From the NCBI GenBank assembly GCA_034717985.1, contig JAYEMH010000017.1, positions 12,691 to 41,708 on the forward strand: a stretch of 29,018 nucleotides of DNA, read 5' to 3'. The notes under the pieces were generated by a model, which worked only from the letters and a program-made list of their open reading frames with translations, was not told the DNA's origin and did no database searches. Source of the stretch: JAYEMH01 sp034717985 [NCBI: Candidatus Ratteibacteria bacterium]. GTDB lineage: Bacteria > CAZDME01 > JAYEMH01. This document shows, one piece after another, positions 6,570-15,529 of this stretch; the first letter of the stretch is position 1; each line of letters opens with the position of its first letter. The translations under genes were made by a program, and so were the position numbers.

Positions 6570-7876
6570 CCGGGAAGAAAAAAGCAGTGAAGAAATTACC
6601 AGCCAGCGTCAAAATCAAAGCCGTGAGGGGAATGTCAGACATTCTGCCGGAAGAAATGAAATTCTGGAGGCATTTGGAAAATCTTGCCCATTATCTTTTT
6701 AGACTTTATGGTTATAAAGAAATAAGGCAGCCTCTTTTGGAGGAAACCGGCCTTTTTGCCCGCAGTATCGGCGATGACACCGAGATTGTCAAGAAGGAAA
6801 TGTATATCATTAAGGAAAAAGAAGGCGAAAACCTTAGCCTGCGTCCGGAAGCGACTGCTTCTTTAGTCAGGGCTTTTTTGGAACACAGCTTGTATCGAGA
6901 AAGCGGCATAAAAAGATATTATTATCTCGGTCCGATGTTCCGGCGGGAAAGACCCCAGGCGGGAAGGAAACGCCAGTTTCATCAAGTCGGTGTGGAGGCG
7001 ATTGGTTCCGGTCATCCGGCCCTGGATGCCGAAGTAATTAGCCTTGCCGGCCGGTTTCTAATTGAAGCCGGAATTAAAAATTTTGAAATCCAGCTGAATC
7101 ATCTGGGCTGTCAGGATTGCCGAAAAAAATACATTAAGGTTTTAAAGGATTATTTCAAAACTTTTCAACGAGCTTTATGTCCCGATTGCCAGCGGCGATT
7201 TGACACTAATCCTTTAAGAATACTTGATTGTAAAAAGGAAGCCTGCCAGGCACTGATTAAAAGTGCTCCCAAGGTTAGTAATTCTCTTTGCCTCCGGTGC
7301 CGGGAGCATTTTATTCAGGTGCAGAAATTTCTGGAATCTTTAGAGATAGATTTTCGCCTGAACGCCCGTTTAGTCAGAGGGTTAGATTACTATACCGGAG
7401 TTGTCTTTGAGCTCATCCATCCGGAGTTAGGAGCGCAGAATGCCCTGGCCGCCGGCGGGCGCTATGACAATTTGATAGAGAAATTTGGCGGGCCGTCTTT
7501 ACCAGCGACCGGTTTTTCCTTTGGTCTGGAGCGGGTAATTATGGCTCTAAAAAAAGAAGAGGTGCCGGTGGCGGAATTAGCGGAGACAGAAATTTTCTTA
7601 ATTGTTCTGGGAGAGGCAAATTTCGGGGAGGGTTTTAAGATTTTACAAACGCTCAGGGGAGAAAAACTTAAGGGTGAGATGGATTTTGAAAATAAGAGTC
7701 TGAAGGCTTGTCTTCGCCAGGCTAATAAAATCGGGGTAAAATTTGTTTTAATTTTAGGCGATGAAGAAAGGCAAAAACAAAGCATTATGGTTAAAGATAT
7801 GGCCGGCGGAGAGCAGAAACTGGTTAGAATAGAAAAATTGACGGAATTTTTAAAGAAATTGCTGAAAAAATCTTAA
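6566..7876 (+). CDS. hisS: Histidyl-tRNA synthetase
   Basis: This is a class II aminoacyl-tRNA synthetase charging tRNA-His, 436 residues. After a lysine-rich leader the core starts with IKAVRGMSDILPEE. Motif 2 is GPMFRRERPQAGRKRQFHQ. The histidine-specific signatures LVRGLDYYTGVVFE and AAGGRYDNLIEKFGG follow, and motif 3 is ATGFSFGLERVIMAL. The C-terminal anticodon-binding domain covers roughly residues 335-436. The insertion between motifs 2 and 3 carries several CxxC pairs (CQDC, CPDC, CLRC), a zinc-ribbon-like region known in a subset of bacterial HisRS. The start overlaps the HU stop by four bases. The N terminus has about 17 extra basic residues before the family start, so a slightly later start cannot be excluded. 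Confidence 0.96.
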   Translation: MTGKKKAVKKLPASVKIKAVRGMSDILPEEMKFWRHLENLAHYLFRLYGYKEIRQPLLEETGLFARSIGDDTEIVKKEMYIIKEKEGENLSLRPEATASLVRAFLEHSLYRESGIKRYYYLGPMFRRERPQAGRKRQFHQVGVEAIGSGHPALDAEVISLAGRFLIEAGIKNFEIQLNHLGCQDCRKKYIKVLKDYFKTFQRALCPDCQRRFDTNPLRILDCKKEACQALIKSAPKVSNSLCLRCREHFIQVQKFLESLEIDFRLNARLVRGLDYYTGVVFELIHPELGAQNALAAGGRYDNLIEKFGGPSLPATGFSFGLERVIMALKKEEVPVAELAETEIFLIVLGEANFGEGFKILQTLRGEKLKGEMDFENKSLKACLRQANKIGVKFVLILGDEERQKQSIMVKDMAGGEQKLVRIEKLTEFLKKLLKKS

Positions 7877-7995
7877 GGAAAAGGAATTAAACCGCAATGT
7901 GTAGGGACAGGTCATGACCTGTTCGTTATAGACAAAGAAATAAATAGGGACAAAAAATTTCTGACAGGATTTACAGGATTAAAAAGGTGGAGAGT
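7877..7995. repeat. Short spacer with a perfect 16-bp palindrome and ACAGGATT repeat
   Basis: ACAGGTCATGACCTGT at 7907-7922 is its own reverse complement. The octamer TAGGGACA occurs at 7902-7909, running into the palindrome, and again at 7945-7952. The last part holds ACAGGATT twice in direct orientation (7964-7971 and 7973-7980). Both pieces look like remnants of dispersed intergenic repeats. The palindrome could also be a dimeric repressor site, but its partial GGGACAGG...CCTGT context favours a repeat remnant. Confidence 0.55.
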
Positions 7996-9780
7996 ATGCT
8001 TGATTTAATGGAAGATTGGAAACGTTCGCATAATTGCGGAGAGCTAACCGGTTCCAATGGCGGACATAGCGTTACCCTCATGGGTTGGGTCGGCCGGCGG
8101 CGGGACCACGGAAATCTGATTTTTATTGATTTAAGAGACCGCTATGGATATACCCAAATAGTTTTTAATCCCGGGGAAGACGAGAATTCTCATAAAAAGG
8201 CCGAAACGCTCAGAGATGAATTTGTTATCGCCGTTAAAGGGGCGGTTAGAGTCCGCCCCGAAGGGACAATTAATCCCCGGCTTTCTACCGGGGAAATAGA
8301 GGTAGTGGTCAAAGATTTGAAGATTTTAAACCGGGCAGTTAATTTGCCTTTTTCTATCGCTGAGGAGGAAAAGAACCTGCCGGGTGAAGAAGTGCGCCTG
8401 GCCTTTCGCTTTTTAGATTTGCGGCGGGAGGAAATGCAGAAAAATATTATTTTCCGCCACCGGCTTCTCTCTTTTATCCGTCAATTTCTCATCCAGCAGG
8501 GGTTTATTGAGATAGAAACGCCCTGTTTGACCAAGAGTACGCCGGAAGGAGCGCGGGATTATCTGGTTCCCAGCCGCGTCAGCCGGGGGAAGTTTTATGC
8601 CCTGCCTCAATCACCCCAGCTTTTCAAACAGCTTTTGATGGTCAGTGGTTTCGATAAATACTTTCAGATTGCCCGCTGTTTTCGCGATGAAGATTTGCGC
8701 GCCGACCGTCAGCCCGAACATACTCAAATCGATTTAGAGATGTCTTTTGTCAGCGACGAGGACATTCTGCGGCTGACAGAAGAGATGTTTTCCTTTATCT
8801 TCAAAGGACTGCTTAACATAGAACTAAAGACGCCCTTCCTCCGGCTTACTTATGAGGAATCAATGAAAAGATACGGCACCGATAAGCCCGACTTAAGGCT
8901 GGATTTGCCGGTTTTGGATATTTCCGGTTCGGTTAAAGATGCCGGGTATAAAATTTTTAGTGAAACGCTTAAAACAGGAGGGGTGGTAAAAGGCGTTTTG
9001 CTAAAGGGAAAAGAAAACTTGAGCCTTTCCGAAATTGAGAAAATAAGAAAGCAGGTTATCTCCTTCGGAGGGAAAGGACTTTCCTGGATGAAAATAAAAG
9101 AGGGAGTAATTGAGGCCTCCTTTGAAAAATTTATGTCCGCTGAGGTTTTGGAAAAAATCCGGGGCGGTTTTAAAGCCGCCTCGGGCGATATAATTTTTAT
9201 TTTAGCCGGAAAGGAAGAAAAACTGGCAGATATTCTCACCGCTTTGAAAGATTATTTAGCCGGGCTTTTTAATTTAAAGAGCCCGGGTGATTTTAAGTTT
9301 GTCTGGATTAGAGACTTCCCGCTTTTTGAATACAACCGGGAAGGGAAAAGATGGCAGTCGGTCCATCATCCCTTTACCATGCCCAAAGAGGACTGCCGGG
9401 AGAATTTTGAGAAGGATATTGAGCAAGCCCGCTCCCTGGCCTATGATTTGGTTTTAAACGGCGAGGAAATCGGCGGCGGCAGCATCCGAATTCACCGGCG
9501 GGAGCTTCAGGAGAAAATATTCAAAATGCTGAAGATGAATTTAAATGAAGCCAGAAGAAAATTCGGCTTTCTTTTGGATGCCCTGGAATACGGCGCCCCG
9601 CCTCACGGCGGTATCGCTTTGGGTCTGGACCGGCTTTGCATGCTTCTTCTGGGGAAAACTTCTATCAGGGAAGTGATAGCTTTTCCCAAGACACAAAAGG
9701 CGATTTGCCTTCTAAGCAAGGCTCCCTCCAAAGTGGATGAGAAACAGCTTAAGGAACTGCATATAGGGATAAAGAAGTAA
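7996..9780 (+). CDS. aspS: Aspartyl-tRNA synthetase (bacterial type)
   Basis: This class II synthetase, about 594 residues, charges tRNA-Asp (possibly also tRNA-Asn). It has an N-terminal OB anticodon-binding domain (MGWVGRRRDHGNLIFIDLRD). Motif 1 lies around FIEIETPCLTKSTPEGARDY, and motif 2 is FQIARCFRDEDLRADRQPEH. A GAD insertion domain occupies about residues 280-420, as is typical of bacterial AspRS. Motif 3 is GGIALGLDRLCMLL. In-frame GTG 7987, ATG 7996 and ATG 8008 are possible starts. I prefer ATG 7996 because GGTGGAG lies 5-6 bases upstream. The final TAA shares its last A with the phoH ATG. hisS-aspS adjacency is common in bacteria. Whether the enzyme is discriminating cannot be judged here. 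Confidence 0.96.
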   Translation: MLDLMEDWKRSHNCGELTGSNGGHSVTLMGWVGRRRDHGNLIFIDLRDRYGYTQIVFNPGEDENSHKKAETLRDEFVIAVKGAVRVRPEGTINPRLSTGEIEVVVKDLKILNRAVNLPFSIAEEEKNLPGEEVRLAFRFLDLRREEMQKNIIFRHRLLSFIRQFLIQQGFIEIETPCLTKSTPEGARDYLVPSRVSRGKFYALPQSPQLFKQLLMVSGFDKYFQIARCFRDEDLRADRQPEHTQIDLEMSFVSDEDILRLTEEMFSFIFKGLLNIELKTPFLRLTYEESMKRYGTDKPDLRLDLPVLDISGSVKDAGYKIFSETLKTGGVVKGVLLKGKENLSLSEIEKIRKQVISFGGKGLSWMKIKEGVIEASFEKFMSAEVLEKIRGGFKAASGDIIFILAGKEEKLADILTALKDYLAGLFNLKSPGDFKFVWIRDFPLFEYNREGKRWQSVHHPFTMPKEDCRENFEKDIEQARSLAYDLVLNGEEIGGGSIRIHRRELQEKIFKMLKMNLNEARRKFGFLLDALEYGAPPHGGIALGLDRLCMLLLGKTSIREVIAFPKTQKAICLLSKAPSKVDEKQLKELHIGIKK

Positions 9781-10748
9781 TGGCAATGATGAAAAAGAAA
9801 ATTTTAGAGATTAAGAATGAACAGGAAGCCGTTATGCTCATGGGCCAGCAGGATGAGTTTTTGCGTCTTCTGGAGGCTAACTTTTCTATCAAGATTATTT
9901 TCCGGGGAGAAAAACTGGAAATGAGCGGCCGTGATTGTGACAAGGTAACGGATTTTCTCCAGCACCTCCTGATCGATATCCGCCGGAGACACCACCTCAA
10001 TAGAGATGAGATTGTAGAAGCTATTCGGAATCTCAAGCAGAAGAAAGGAATAAAACCGGGCGAGGAAATTATTGAGGTTTCTTCCAAAAGACGTTTCATC
10101 CGTCCCCGGACACCCGGGCAAAGGACTTATATTGAAGCCATCCATCAGCATGATATTGTCTTTAGCATCGGGCCGGCCGGGACCGGTAAAACTTATTTAG
10201 CCATGGCGATGGCGGTGAATAGCCTGATTCGGGGAGAGGTGAGCCGGATTATTCTGGTTCGTCCGGCGGTTGAAGCGGGAGAAAAATTAGGGTTTCTCCC
10301 CGGGGATATATATGAAAAGGTTTCTCCCTATCTCCGGCCTCTTTATGACGCTCTCTACGATATGCTGGAAGTGGAGAAGGTAAAAAAACATATGGACCGG
10401 GGAATTATTGAGGTTGCCCCTTTAGCCTTTATGCGCGGGCGAACCTTAAACGACTCTTTTATTATACTTGATGAAGCTCAAAACAGCACTTCCGAACAGA
10501 TGAAGATGTTTTTAACCCGCTTAGGATTTGATTCAAAAACGGTCATTACAGGAGATATTACCCAGGTAGATTTACCCAGTGATAAAAACTCCGGATTGAT
10601 TGAAGTTTCCGAACTTCTCAAAAACATTCAGGGGATAAGGTTTATTTATTTTTCTGAAAAAGATGTTGTCCGGCATCCGCTCATCCAGCAAATAATCCGG
10701 GCTTACTCCAAAAAAGGAAACGAAAACATTGGAAAAGAAGAAAGTTAA
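9780..10748 (+). CDS. phoH: PhoH family ATPase
   Basis: This is a cytoplasmic P-loop protein of 322 residues. Walker A is GPAGTGKT at residues 131-138. Walker B is FIILDEAQN with the aspartate at residue 231. MFLTRLGFDSKTVITGDITQ follows, where the family has its sensor and arginine-containing motifs. The N-terminal ~100 residues form the usual small RNA-binding-like module, ending before RTPGQRTYIEAIHQHDIVF. PhoH proteins are thought to act in RNA metabolism with YbeY, encoded two genes downstream. The ATG at 9780 reuses the last base of the aspS stop. The end overlaps the next gene by 20 bases. Function beyond ATP binding is not established for the family. Confidence 0.95.
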   Translation: MAMMKKKILEIKNEQEAVMLMGQQDEFLRLLEANFSIKIIFRGEKLEMSGRDCDKVTDFLQHLLIDIRRRHHLNRDEIVEAIRNLKQKKGIKPGEEIIEVSSKRRFIRPRTPGQRTYIEAIHQHDIVFSIGPAGTGKTYLAMAMAVNSLIRGEVSRIILVRPAVEAGEKLGFLPGDIYEKVSPYLRPLYDALYDMLEVEKVKKHMDRGIIEVAPLAFMRGRTLNDSFIILDEAQNSTSEQMKMFLTRLGFDSKTVITGDITQVDLPSDKNSGLIEVSELLKNIQGIRFIYFSEKDVVRHPLIQQIIRAYSKKGNENIGKEES

Positions 10749-12891
10749 TCTGGGAAAGGGTAAAACAAAAAAACTCCGTTTCAAGTTTCAAGGGCTGACC
10801 CCCGGGTTGATGAAGACCTATCTCATCGTTTTGGTCTTTTTCGCGGCGGCTTGGCTTATTTCCCTGCCAGGCACTTTTACCTGTCGGACTGAATTGAAAG
10901 AAGGATCCATTGCCCATGAGGATATTTATGCCCCGGTAGAGTTCTGGGTGGTTGATTTAAAAGCAACCAAGGCGGCCAGGGATAAAAAAATATCGGAATT
11001 TTACCGGCCGGTTTGTGACTTCAATGCGCAAATCAGAGGGCAGACTTTAAAGAAAATTTTTGAAATAATTGAAAAGAAAGAAATCTCCCGGCCGGAAAAG
11101 GAAGAAATCAGGAGTTATCTTGATGACAACTATCCTCAATATATTCTTGCGGCAGATTTCAGGGTCTCTTTGGTAAAAGCCGGGCAAAAAGATATTTGGA
11201 TGCGGACGGACAAAGCCAGGGAAGAAGAACTAAAGGTAGATAGAATTACTGCTCCGGACCGGGTTAAAAAGGCCATCCTTCCTTATCTGCGTAAAAATTT
11301 AAGTCTCACCGCCGGAGATGCGGTGTTTATCGAAAAGACTTTCCTCCCTACTCTAATTTATAACCCCCAGGAATCCGAATATTTCCGGGATGAGCTGGCT
11401 AAATCGGTTCCCCCTGAAGAAAAATTTATTGCCCGGGGAGAAAATATTGTGCGCAAGGGTGAAAAAATTACTGCCGCCCAATTGCGTAATCTCAGCACTT
11501 TAAATAAACTCTTAGACCGGGCTAATTTTAAAAGGCGGACTTTCGGCCTGGGGCTTTTGGTCTTAATGGTTCTGGCGGTGATTTCCGTCTTCTTATACAA
11601 AATGCCAAATGAATTCAAGCTTTTGAATCAGCATCTGGGGGTAGTAGGCATTATTGCTATCGGCCTTCTTCTTCTGGCCAAGTATTTTCTTAACTGGTTT
11701 CCGCCGATATTTATTCCGGTCGCGGCCGGAGCAATGTTAATCGCTTTACTTTTATCCGTTCCTTTAGCTATTGCTTTTGCTTTCTTTGTTGCCGTTCTCA
11801 CCGGCAGCTTAGCCGGCGGGGAATTCAGTCTTTTAATAACTTTTTTTCTGGGGGCGCTGGCCGGAATCCTGGCTGTGAGGCATATCAGGCAGCGGCTTGA
11901 CCTTTTCAGGGCGATTATTCTCATTGGTCTGGTCAACATGGGCGCGGTTGTGAGTTTCGGCTTAATAAATGATTTAAACTTCGCCGAAATAGGAAGGCAG
12001 ATTATCTGGGGATGGGGCAACGGTCTTCTTTGTGTCGCCATTACCGCCGGAGTCTCGCCCATTTTTGAAAGCCTTTTTAAAATTACTTCGGATATCAATC
12101 TTTTGGAATTATCCGATCTCAACCGGCCGATTTTAAGAAAATTAATGATCGAAGCCTCGGGAACATACCATCACAGTTTAATCGTCGGAAGTTTAGCCGA
12201 AGCGGCCGCCGAAAGAATTAACGCCAATTCTCTCCTGGCTCGAGTGGGGTCTTATTACCACGATATCGGGAAGCTGTATAAAGCGGAATACTTTAGTGAG
12301 AACCAGGCTGAATCCAAGAGCCGGCATGAGAAGCTAACCCCGCGAATGAGCAGTTTAGTTATTGGCGCTCACGTTAAGGAAGGAGTGGCTTTGGCCGGAG
12401 AAAACAAGCTTCCCCGGATTTTAATTGATTTTATTGAGCAGCATCACGGAACTACCTTGATGTGGATTTTCTATCAGGATGCCCTGGAGAAAAAAGGCGC
12501 AAATGAGATTAAAGAGGATGATTTTCGTTATTCCGGCCCCAAGCCCCAGAAGAGAGAAATTGCCATTGTTATGCTGGCCGATGCCGTGGAGGCAGCTTCC
12601 CGGACACTGGAAGAACCGACCCCGGCCCGAATCAGGGGGTTGGTAAAACAAATTATAAACGATAAATTTCTGGATGCCCAGCTCGAAGAATGTAATCTGA
12701 GGCTAAGGGATTTGCATGAAATAGGGGAAAGTTTCATTCATACTCTGACCGGGCTGTTTCATGTTCGGGTTGAATACTCTCAAAATGGGAAAACGAATAA
12801 TGCTCGTCGAACTAAGAAAAAGCACGGGACAAACTCAATACCCCTGGGTGAAGAAAATCGCCCGGGAAGTTCTAAAAAAACTGGAATTTAA
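10729..12891 (+). CDS. pgpH: PgpH/YqfF-type membrane HD phosphohydrolase (probable c-di-AMP phosphodiesterase)
   Basis: This 720-residue integral membrane protein has one N-terminal membrane segment (about residues 28-47). An extracytoplasmic 7TMR-HDED domain runs to about residue 265, followed by about seven hydrophobic segments (270-440) and a cytoplasmic HD domain. HD ligands are visible in GTYHHSLIVGSLAE (His 481-482) and SYYHDIGKLYKAEYFSENQ (His 511, Asp 512), with IEQHHGTTLM later. The family hydrolyses the second messenger c-di-AMP to pApA, but no c-di-AMP synthase is in the window. TTG at 10729 is the most upstream start. A shorter version could start at ATG 10810, directly at the membrane segment. 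The last ~45 residues, rich in N, K and G, lie beyond the HD fold and overlap ybeY in another frame. Confidence 0.93.
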   Translation: MEKKKVNLGKGKTKKLRFKFQGLTPGLMKTYLIVLVFFAAAWLISLPGTFTCRTELKEGSIAHEDIYAPVEFWVVDLKATKAARDKKISEFYRPVCDFNAQIRGQTLKKIFEIIEKKEISRPEKEEIRSYLDDNYPQYILAADFRVSLVKAGQKDIWMRTDKAREEELKVDRITAPDRVKKAILPYLRKNLSLTAGDAVFIEKTFLPTLIYNPQESEYFRDELAKSVPPEEKFIARGENIVRKGEKITAAQLRNLSTLNKLLDRANFKRRTFGLGLLVLMVLAVISVFLYKMPNEFKLLNQHLGVVGIIAIGLLLLAKYFLNWFPPIFIPVAAGAMLIALLLSVPLAIAFAFFVAVLTGSLAGGEFSLLITFFLGALAGILAVRHIRQRLDLFRAIILIGLVNMGAVVSFGLINDLNFAEIGRQIIWGWGNGLLCVAITAGVSPIFESLFKITSDINLLELSDLNRPILRKLMIEASGTYHHSLIVGSLAEAAAERINANSLLARVGSYYHDIGKLYKAEYFSENQAESKSRHEKLTPRMSSLVIGAHVKEGVALAGENKLPRILIDFIEQHHGTTLMWIFYQDALEKKGANEIKEDDFRYSGPKPQKREIAIVMLADAVEAASRTLEEPTPARIRGLVKQIINDKFLDAQLEECNLRLRDLHEIGESFIHTLTGLFHVRVEYSQNGKTNNARRTKKKHGTNSIPLGEENRPGSSKKTGI

Positions 12892-13240
12892 TCAGGCCGA
12901 ACTAAGCATCCGCCTGGTGAATAACAGGGAGATTAAAACTTTAAACAGAAAGTACCGCCTGGTTAATCGGGTAACCGATGTTCTGGCTTTTCCGCAAAGT
13001 GAAAGGGGAATGAAGGCGTTCCACCCGGAACTCCTCGGGGATGTGGTTATTTCCTTCCCGCAGGCCAGATTTCAGGCCAGGCTTCTGGAACATTCTTTTA
13101 AGAAGGAGATGGCGGTATTGGTGGTACATGGTATTTTGCATCTTCTGGGATTTGAGGACGAATCAAAGAAAGGCAAAGGCGAGATGTTCCGAAGACAAAG
13201 GCAATTGGTGGAATGGATAGAGAAAAAAGGATTACTATAA
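12800..13240 (+). CDS. ybeY: Endoribonuclease YbeY (rRNA maturation factor), altered zinc motif
   Basis: This metal-dependent RNase-family protein is involved in 16S rRNA 3' end processing and ribosome quality control. It shows TDVLAFPQSE, LLGDVVIS and the motif VVHGILHLLGFEDE. The family motif is HGxLHLxGYDH. Here the first two ligands are His110 and His114, but the third position is Asp120, with Glu before and after it. In-frame ATGs at 12761 and 12785 would give longer proteins, up to 159 residues. I chose 12800 because MLVELRKSTGQTQYPW aligns with the usual YbeY N terminus and gives 146 residues. Even so the gene overlaps pgpH by 92 bases in a different frame. The neighbours phoH and pgpH are its normal partners. 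Confidence 0.93.
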   Translation: MLVELRKSTGQTQYPWVKKIAREVLKKLEFNQAELSIRLVNNREIKTLNRKYRLVNRVTDVLAFPQSERGMKAFHPELLGDVVISFPQARFQARLLEHSFKKEMAVLVVHGILHLLGFEDESKKGKGEMFRRQRQLVEWIEKKGLL

Positions 13241-13270
13241 GACACCCTATAAAATCAAATGGAGAAGACT

Positions 13271-13912
13271 ATGAATGCGCAAAAGGTTGATTTAAAAGAA
13301 TCGTTTGTTGTTAGAATCCGCCGGTATTTTGTGGCCGGGTTACTGGTGGTTTTGCCGTTGATTTTAAGTGTTTTTATCTTCTGGGCATTATTTTCCTGGG
13401 TGGAAAACACAGTAAATACCTTTTTAAGAAAATTTTCTGTTATTCAAATTCCCGGGCTGGGGGTTTTACTTTTATTGCTCATTATTACTTTTATCGGGAT
13501 GCTGGCTACCAATCTTATCGGCCGCAGGCTCTTCGCATTTTTTGAAAAGATTCTCATCCGCATTCCGCTTTTTAATAAAGTCTATCGGGCCATTCAGGAA
13601 ATCAGCTATGCTTCCCTGGGACGCGGCAAGGGACTTTTCCGGGAGGCGGTTCTGATTGAATATCCGCGCCAGGGTCTTTTTGCCATAGCCTTTGTAACCG
13701 ACCAAACCCGGGAAGAAATTTCAAAAAAGTTGGACAAGGCGTGTTTAAACGTATTTATTCCGACCTCTCCCAATCCTACCTCAGGTATGCTTATTATCGT
13801 TCCTGAAAAGAAGGTTATTCGTTTATCGATGACGGTGGAAGAGGCTTTCAAACTTATTGTTTCCGGCGGCGCTTTTACCCCGTTAGAGATACAGAAACGA
13901 AAGGTTAAATAG
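13271..13912 (+). CDS. DUF502 family membrane protein
   Basis: This 213-residue inner-membrane protein has two N-terminal hydrophobic segments, about residues 18-44 (VAGLLVVLPLILSVFIFWAL) and 60-84 (GLGVLLLLLIITFIGMLA). A soluble domain follows with VYRAIQEISYA, FIPTSPNPTSGMLIIVPE and a C-terminal SGGAFTPLE. These are hallmarks of DUF502, widespread in bacteria and without an assigned biochemical role. ATG 13271 is preferred over ATG 13259 because GGAGAAG lies 3-9 bases upstream of it. The gene occupies the position between ybeY and recO where many bacteria have dgkA, cdd or era. The 13-mer ACCCCGTTAGAGA near its end (13877-13889) matches the terminal arm of the element before dnaE. Confidence 0.88.
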   Translation: MNAQKVDLKESFVVRIRRYFVAGLLVVLPLILSVFIFWALFSWVENTVNTFLRKFSVIQIPGLGVLLLLLIITFIGMLATNLIGRRLFAFFEKILIRIPLFNKVYRAIQEISYASLGRGKGLFREAVLIEYPRQGLFAIAFVTDQTREEISKKLDKACLNVFIPTSPNPTSGMLIIVPEKKVIRLSMTVEEAFKLIVSGGAFTPLEIQKRKVK

Positions 13913-13914
13913 AA

Positions 13915-14664
13915 GTGAGAATATCCCAGACTTCAGGCATTGTCTTAAGGACACAAAACTGGCGGGAAACCAGCAAACTGGTTACCCTTTATACGGAGGA
14001 TTTTGGAAAAATTAAAGCCATTGCCAAGGGGCTGAAGGTCAAAAAAGGAAAAGGGACCGGAGGACTGGGGCAATTCAGCGAAAACGAAATAATTTTTTAC
14101 AAAAAGAGAAACGGGCTCCATTTAATTGACAAATGGAATTTTAAAGATTCCAATTTCGCTCTCTACGGCAGTTTTAAAAAATTGGTCATTGCTTCAATTA
14201 TGGTGGAGATGGTTAACAAGTGTGTTTCCGGCGAAGAAAGAAATCCGCGTCTTTACGGGCTCTTGAAGAGCGCCCTGGGGCTTTTGGGCGGAGGGGGAGA
14301 TGAAAAATTGTTTCTGGCAAGTTTTATGCTTCATTTTCTGGATAACCTGGGGTATAAGCCGCATCTGGGAAGGTGCAGCCGGTGTAAAACCGAAAATTTT
14401 TCCGGGCCGCTGTTTTTCGCCTTGAATAAAGGAAGCCTTACCTGCGGGAATTGTAAAACAAATAGAGATCGGCTGGTTATTGTCGACCGGGAAATGAAAG
14501 GGGTATTAGAATATTTGCAGAATATTTCCGTCCGGAAGAGCACGCGTTTAAAACTTATGCCCTTGATGCAGAAAAAAATCTGTGATTTTCTGATTAGTTT
14601 TTTAACCTATACGCTGGACAGGGAAATTAAATCTATTTCGCTTTTGGAAACGGCTGTAGCATAA
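13915..14664 (+). CDS. recO: DNA repair protein RecO
   Basis: This recombination mediator loads RecA with RecR in the RecFOR pathway; it has 249 residues. The N-terminal OB domain starts with [20 protein letters not shown] and [17 protein letters not shown] helical region follows. The zinc-finger-like CxxC pairs CSRC and CGNC sit at about residues 153-184. The GTG at 13915 follows the DUF502 stop by two bases, so reinitiation or coupling is likely. The position directly before glyQ-glyS matches the Bacillus-type gene order. All expected parts are present. Confidence 0.93.
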   Translation: MRISQTSGIVLRTQNWRETSKLVTLYTEDFGKIKAIAKGLKVKKGKGTGGLGQFSENEIIFYKKRNGLHLIDKWNFKDSNFALYGSFKKLVIASIMVEMVNKCVSGEERNPRLYGLLKSALGLLGGGGDEKLFLASFMLHFLDNLGYKPHLGRCSRCKTENFSGPLFFALNKGSLTCGNCKTNRDRLVIVDREMKGVLEYLQNISVRKSTRLKLMPLMQKKICDFLISFLTYTLDREIKSISLLETAVA

Positions 14665-14674
14665 GGAAGAAGAA

Positions 14675-15529
14675 ATGAATTTTCAAGATTTGATTATGAG
14701 CCTTAACAAGTTCTGGATTAAGCAGAGCTGTTTATTGGAGCAGCCCTACGATTTAGAAGTGGGAGCTGGAACGTTTCATCCGTCCACCTTTTTCCGGGTG
14801 CTGGGTAAAGAGCCCTGGCGGGCGGCCTGCGTCCAGCCGACGCGCCGTCCGACCGACGGCCGCTATGGTGAAAATCCTAACCGTCTTCAGCATTATTATC
14901 AGTATCAAGTGATTATCAAGCCGGACCCGCTTGACATTCAAAGGATATATTTAGACAGTTTGAAATTCCTCGGCATCGATTCGGCGAAACATGATGTCCG
15001 TTTTGTTCAGGACGACTGGGAATCTCCCACTTTAGGCGCCTGGGGGGTGGGCTGGGAAGTCTGGCTGGATGGCTTGGAGATTACTCAATTTACTTATTTC
15101 CAGCAGGTGGCGGCGGTTAATTTGAATCCCATCTCGGTGGAAATTACCTATGGCCTGGAAAGAATTGCCATGTTTCTCCAGAAGGTGGAATCGGTTTACG
15201 ATTTGAAATGGAATGACCGGGTTTCTTACGGTGGGGTACAATTGGAAAGGGAAAGGGAATTCTCCCGCTACAATTTCGATGAAGCCGATGTTCAGCTTCT
15301 TCTTGAGCTTTTTGAGAAATACGAAAAAGAAGCCGGGCGGCTCCTTAATTCAGGCCTGTTTTTCCCGGCTTATGATTATACTCTTAAATGCTCCCACGTT
15401 TTTAACCTTCTGGATGCCCGCGGCAGTTTAAGCGTTTCTCAGAGGACGGTCTATATATCCCGGGTAAGAGGCCTGGCGGCTAAATGCGCCCGGGGATTTT
15501 TGAAATTTAAAGAAGGAAATAAACAGTGA
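14675..15529 (+). CDS. glyQ: Glycyl-tRNA synthetase alpha subunit
   Basis: This is the catalytic subunit of the alpha2-beta2 bacterial GlyRS, 284 residues. It is very well conserved: [20 protein letters not shown], then [20 protein letters not shown] (motif 2 region), [34 protein letters not shown], and [11 protein letters not shown] (motif 3). It charges tRNA-Gly together with the next gene product. The start ATG 14675 has AGGAAGAAG just upstream. The stop overlaps the glyS GTG start (GTGA at 15526-15529), so equal expression of the two subunits is probably ensured by coupling. Confidence 0.97.
   Translation: MNFQDLIMSLNKFWIKQSCLLEQPYDLEVGAGTFHPSTFFRVLGKEPWRAACVQPTRRPTDGRYGENPNRLQHYYQYQVIIKPDPLDIQRIYLDSLKFLGIDSAKHDVRFVQDDWESPTLGAWGVGWEVWLDGLEITQFTYFQQVAAVNLNPISVEITYGLERIAMFLQKVESVYDLKWNDRVSYGGVQLEREREFSRYNFDEADVQLLLELFEKYEKEAGRLLNSGLFFPAYDYTLKCSHVFNLLDARGSLSVSQRTVYISRVRGLAAKCARGFLKFKEGNKQ

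Noticed and set aside
11628-12122. 164-residue reverse-strand open frame inside pgpH
   Set aside because: It is opposite the membrane segments of pgpH, and its composition follows from those codons; no domain seen.
12761-12799. Longer ybeY start at 12761
   Set aside because: It adds 13 residues not typical of YbeY and enlarges the overlap with pgpH. ATG 12800 matches the family start.
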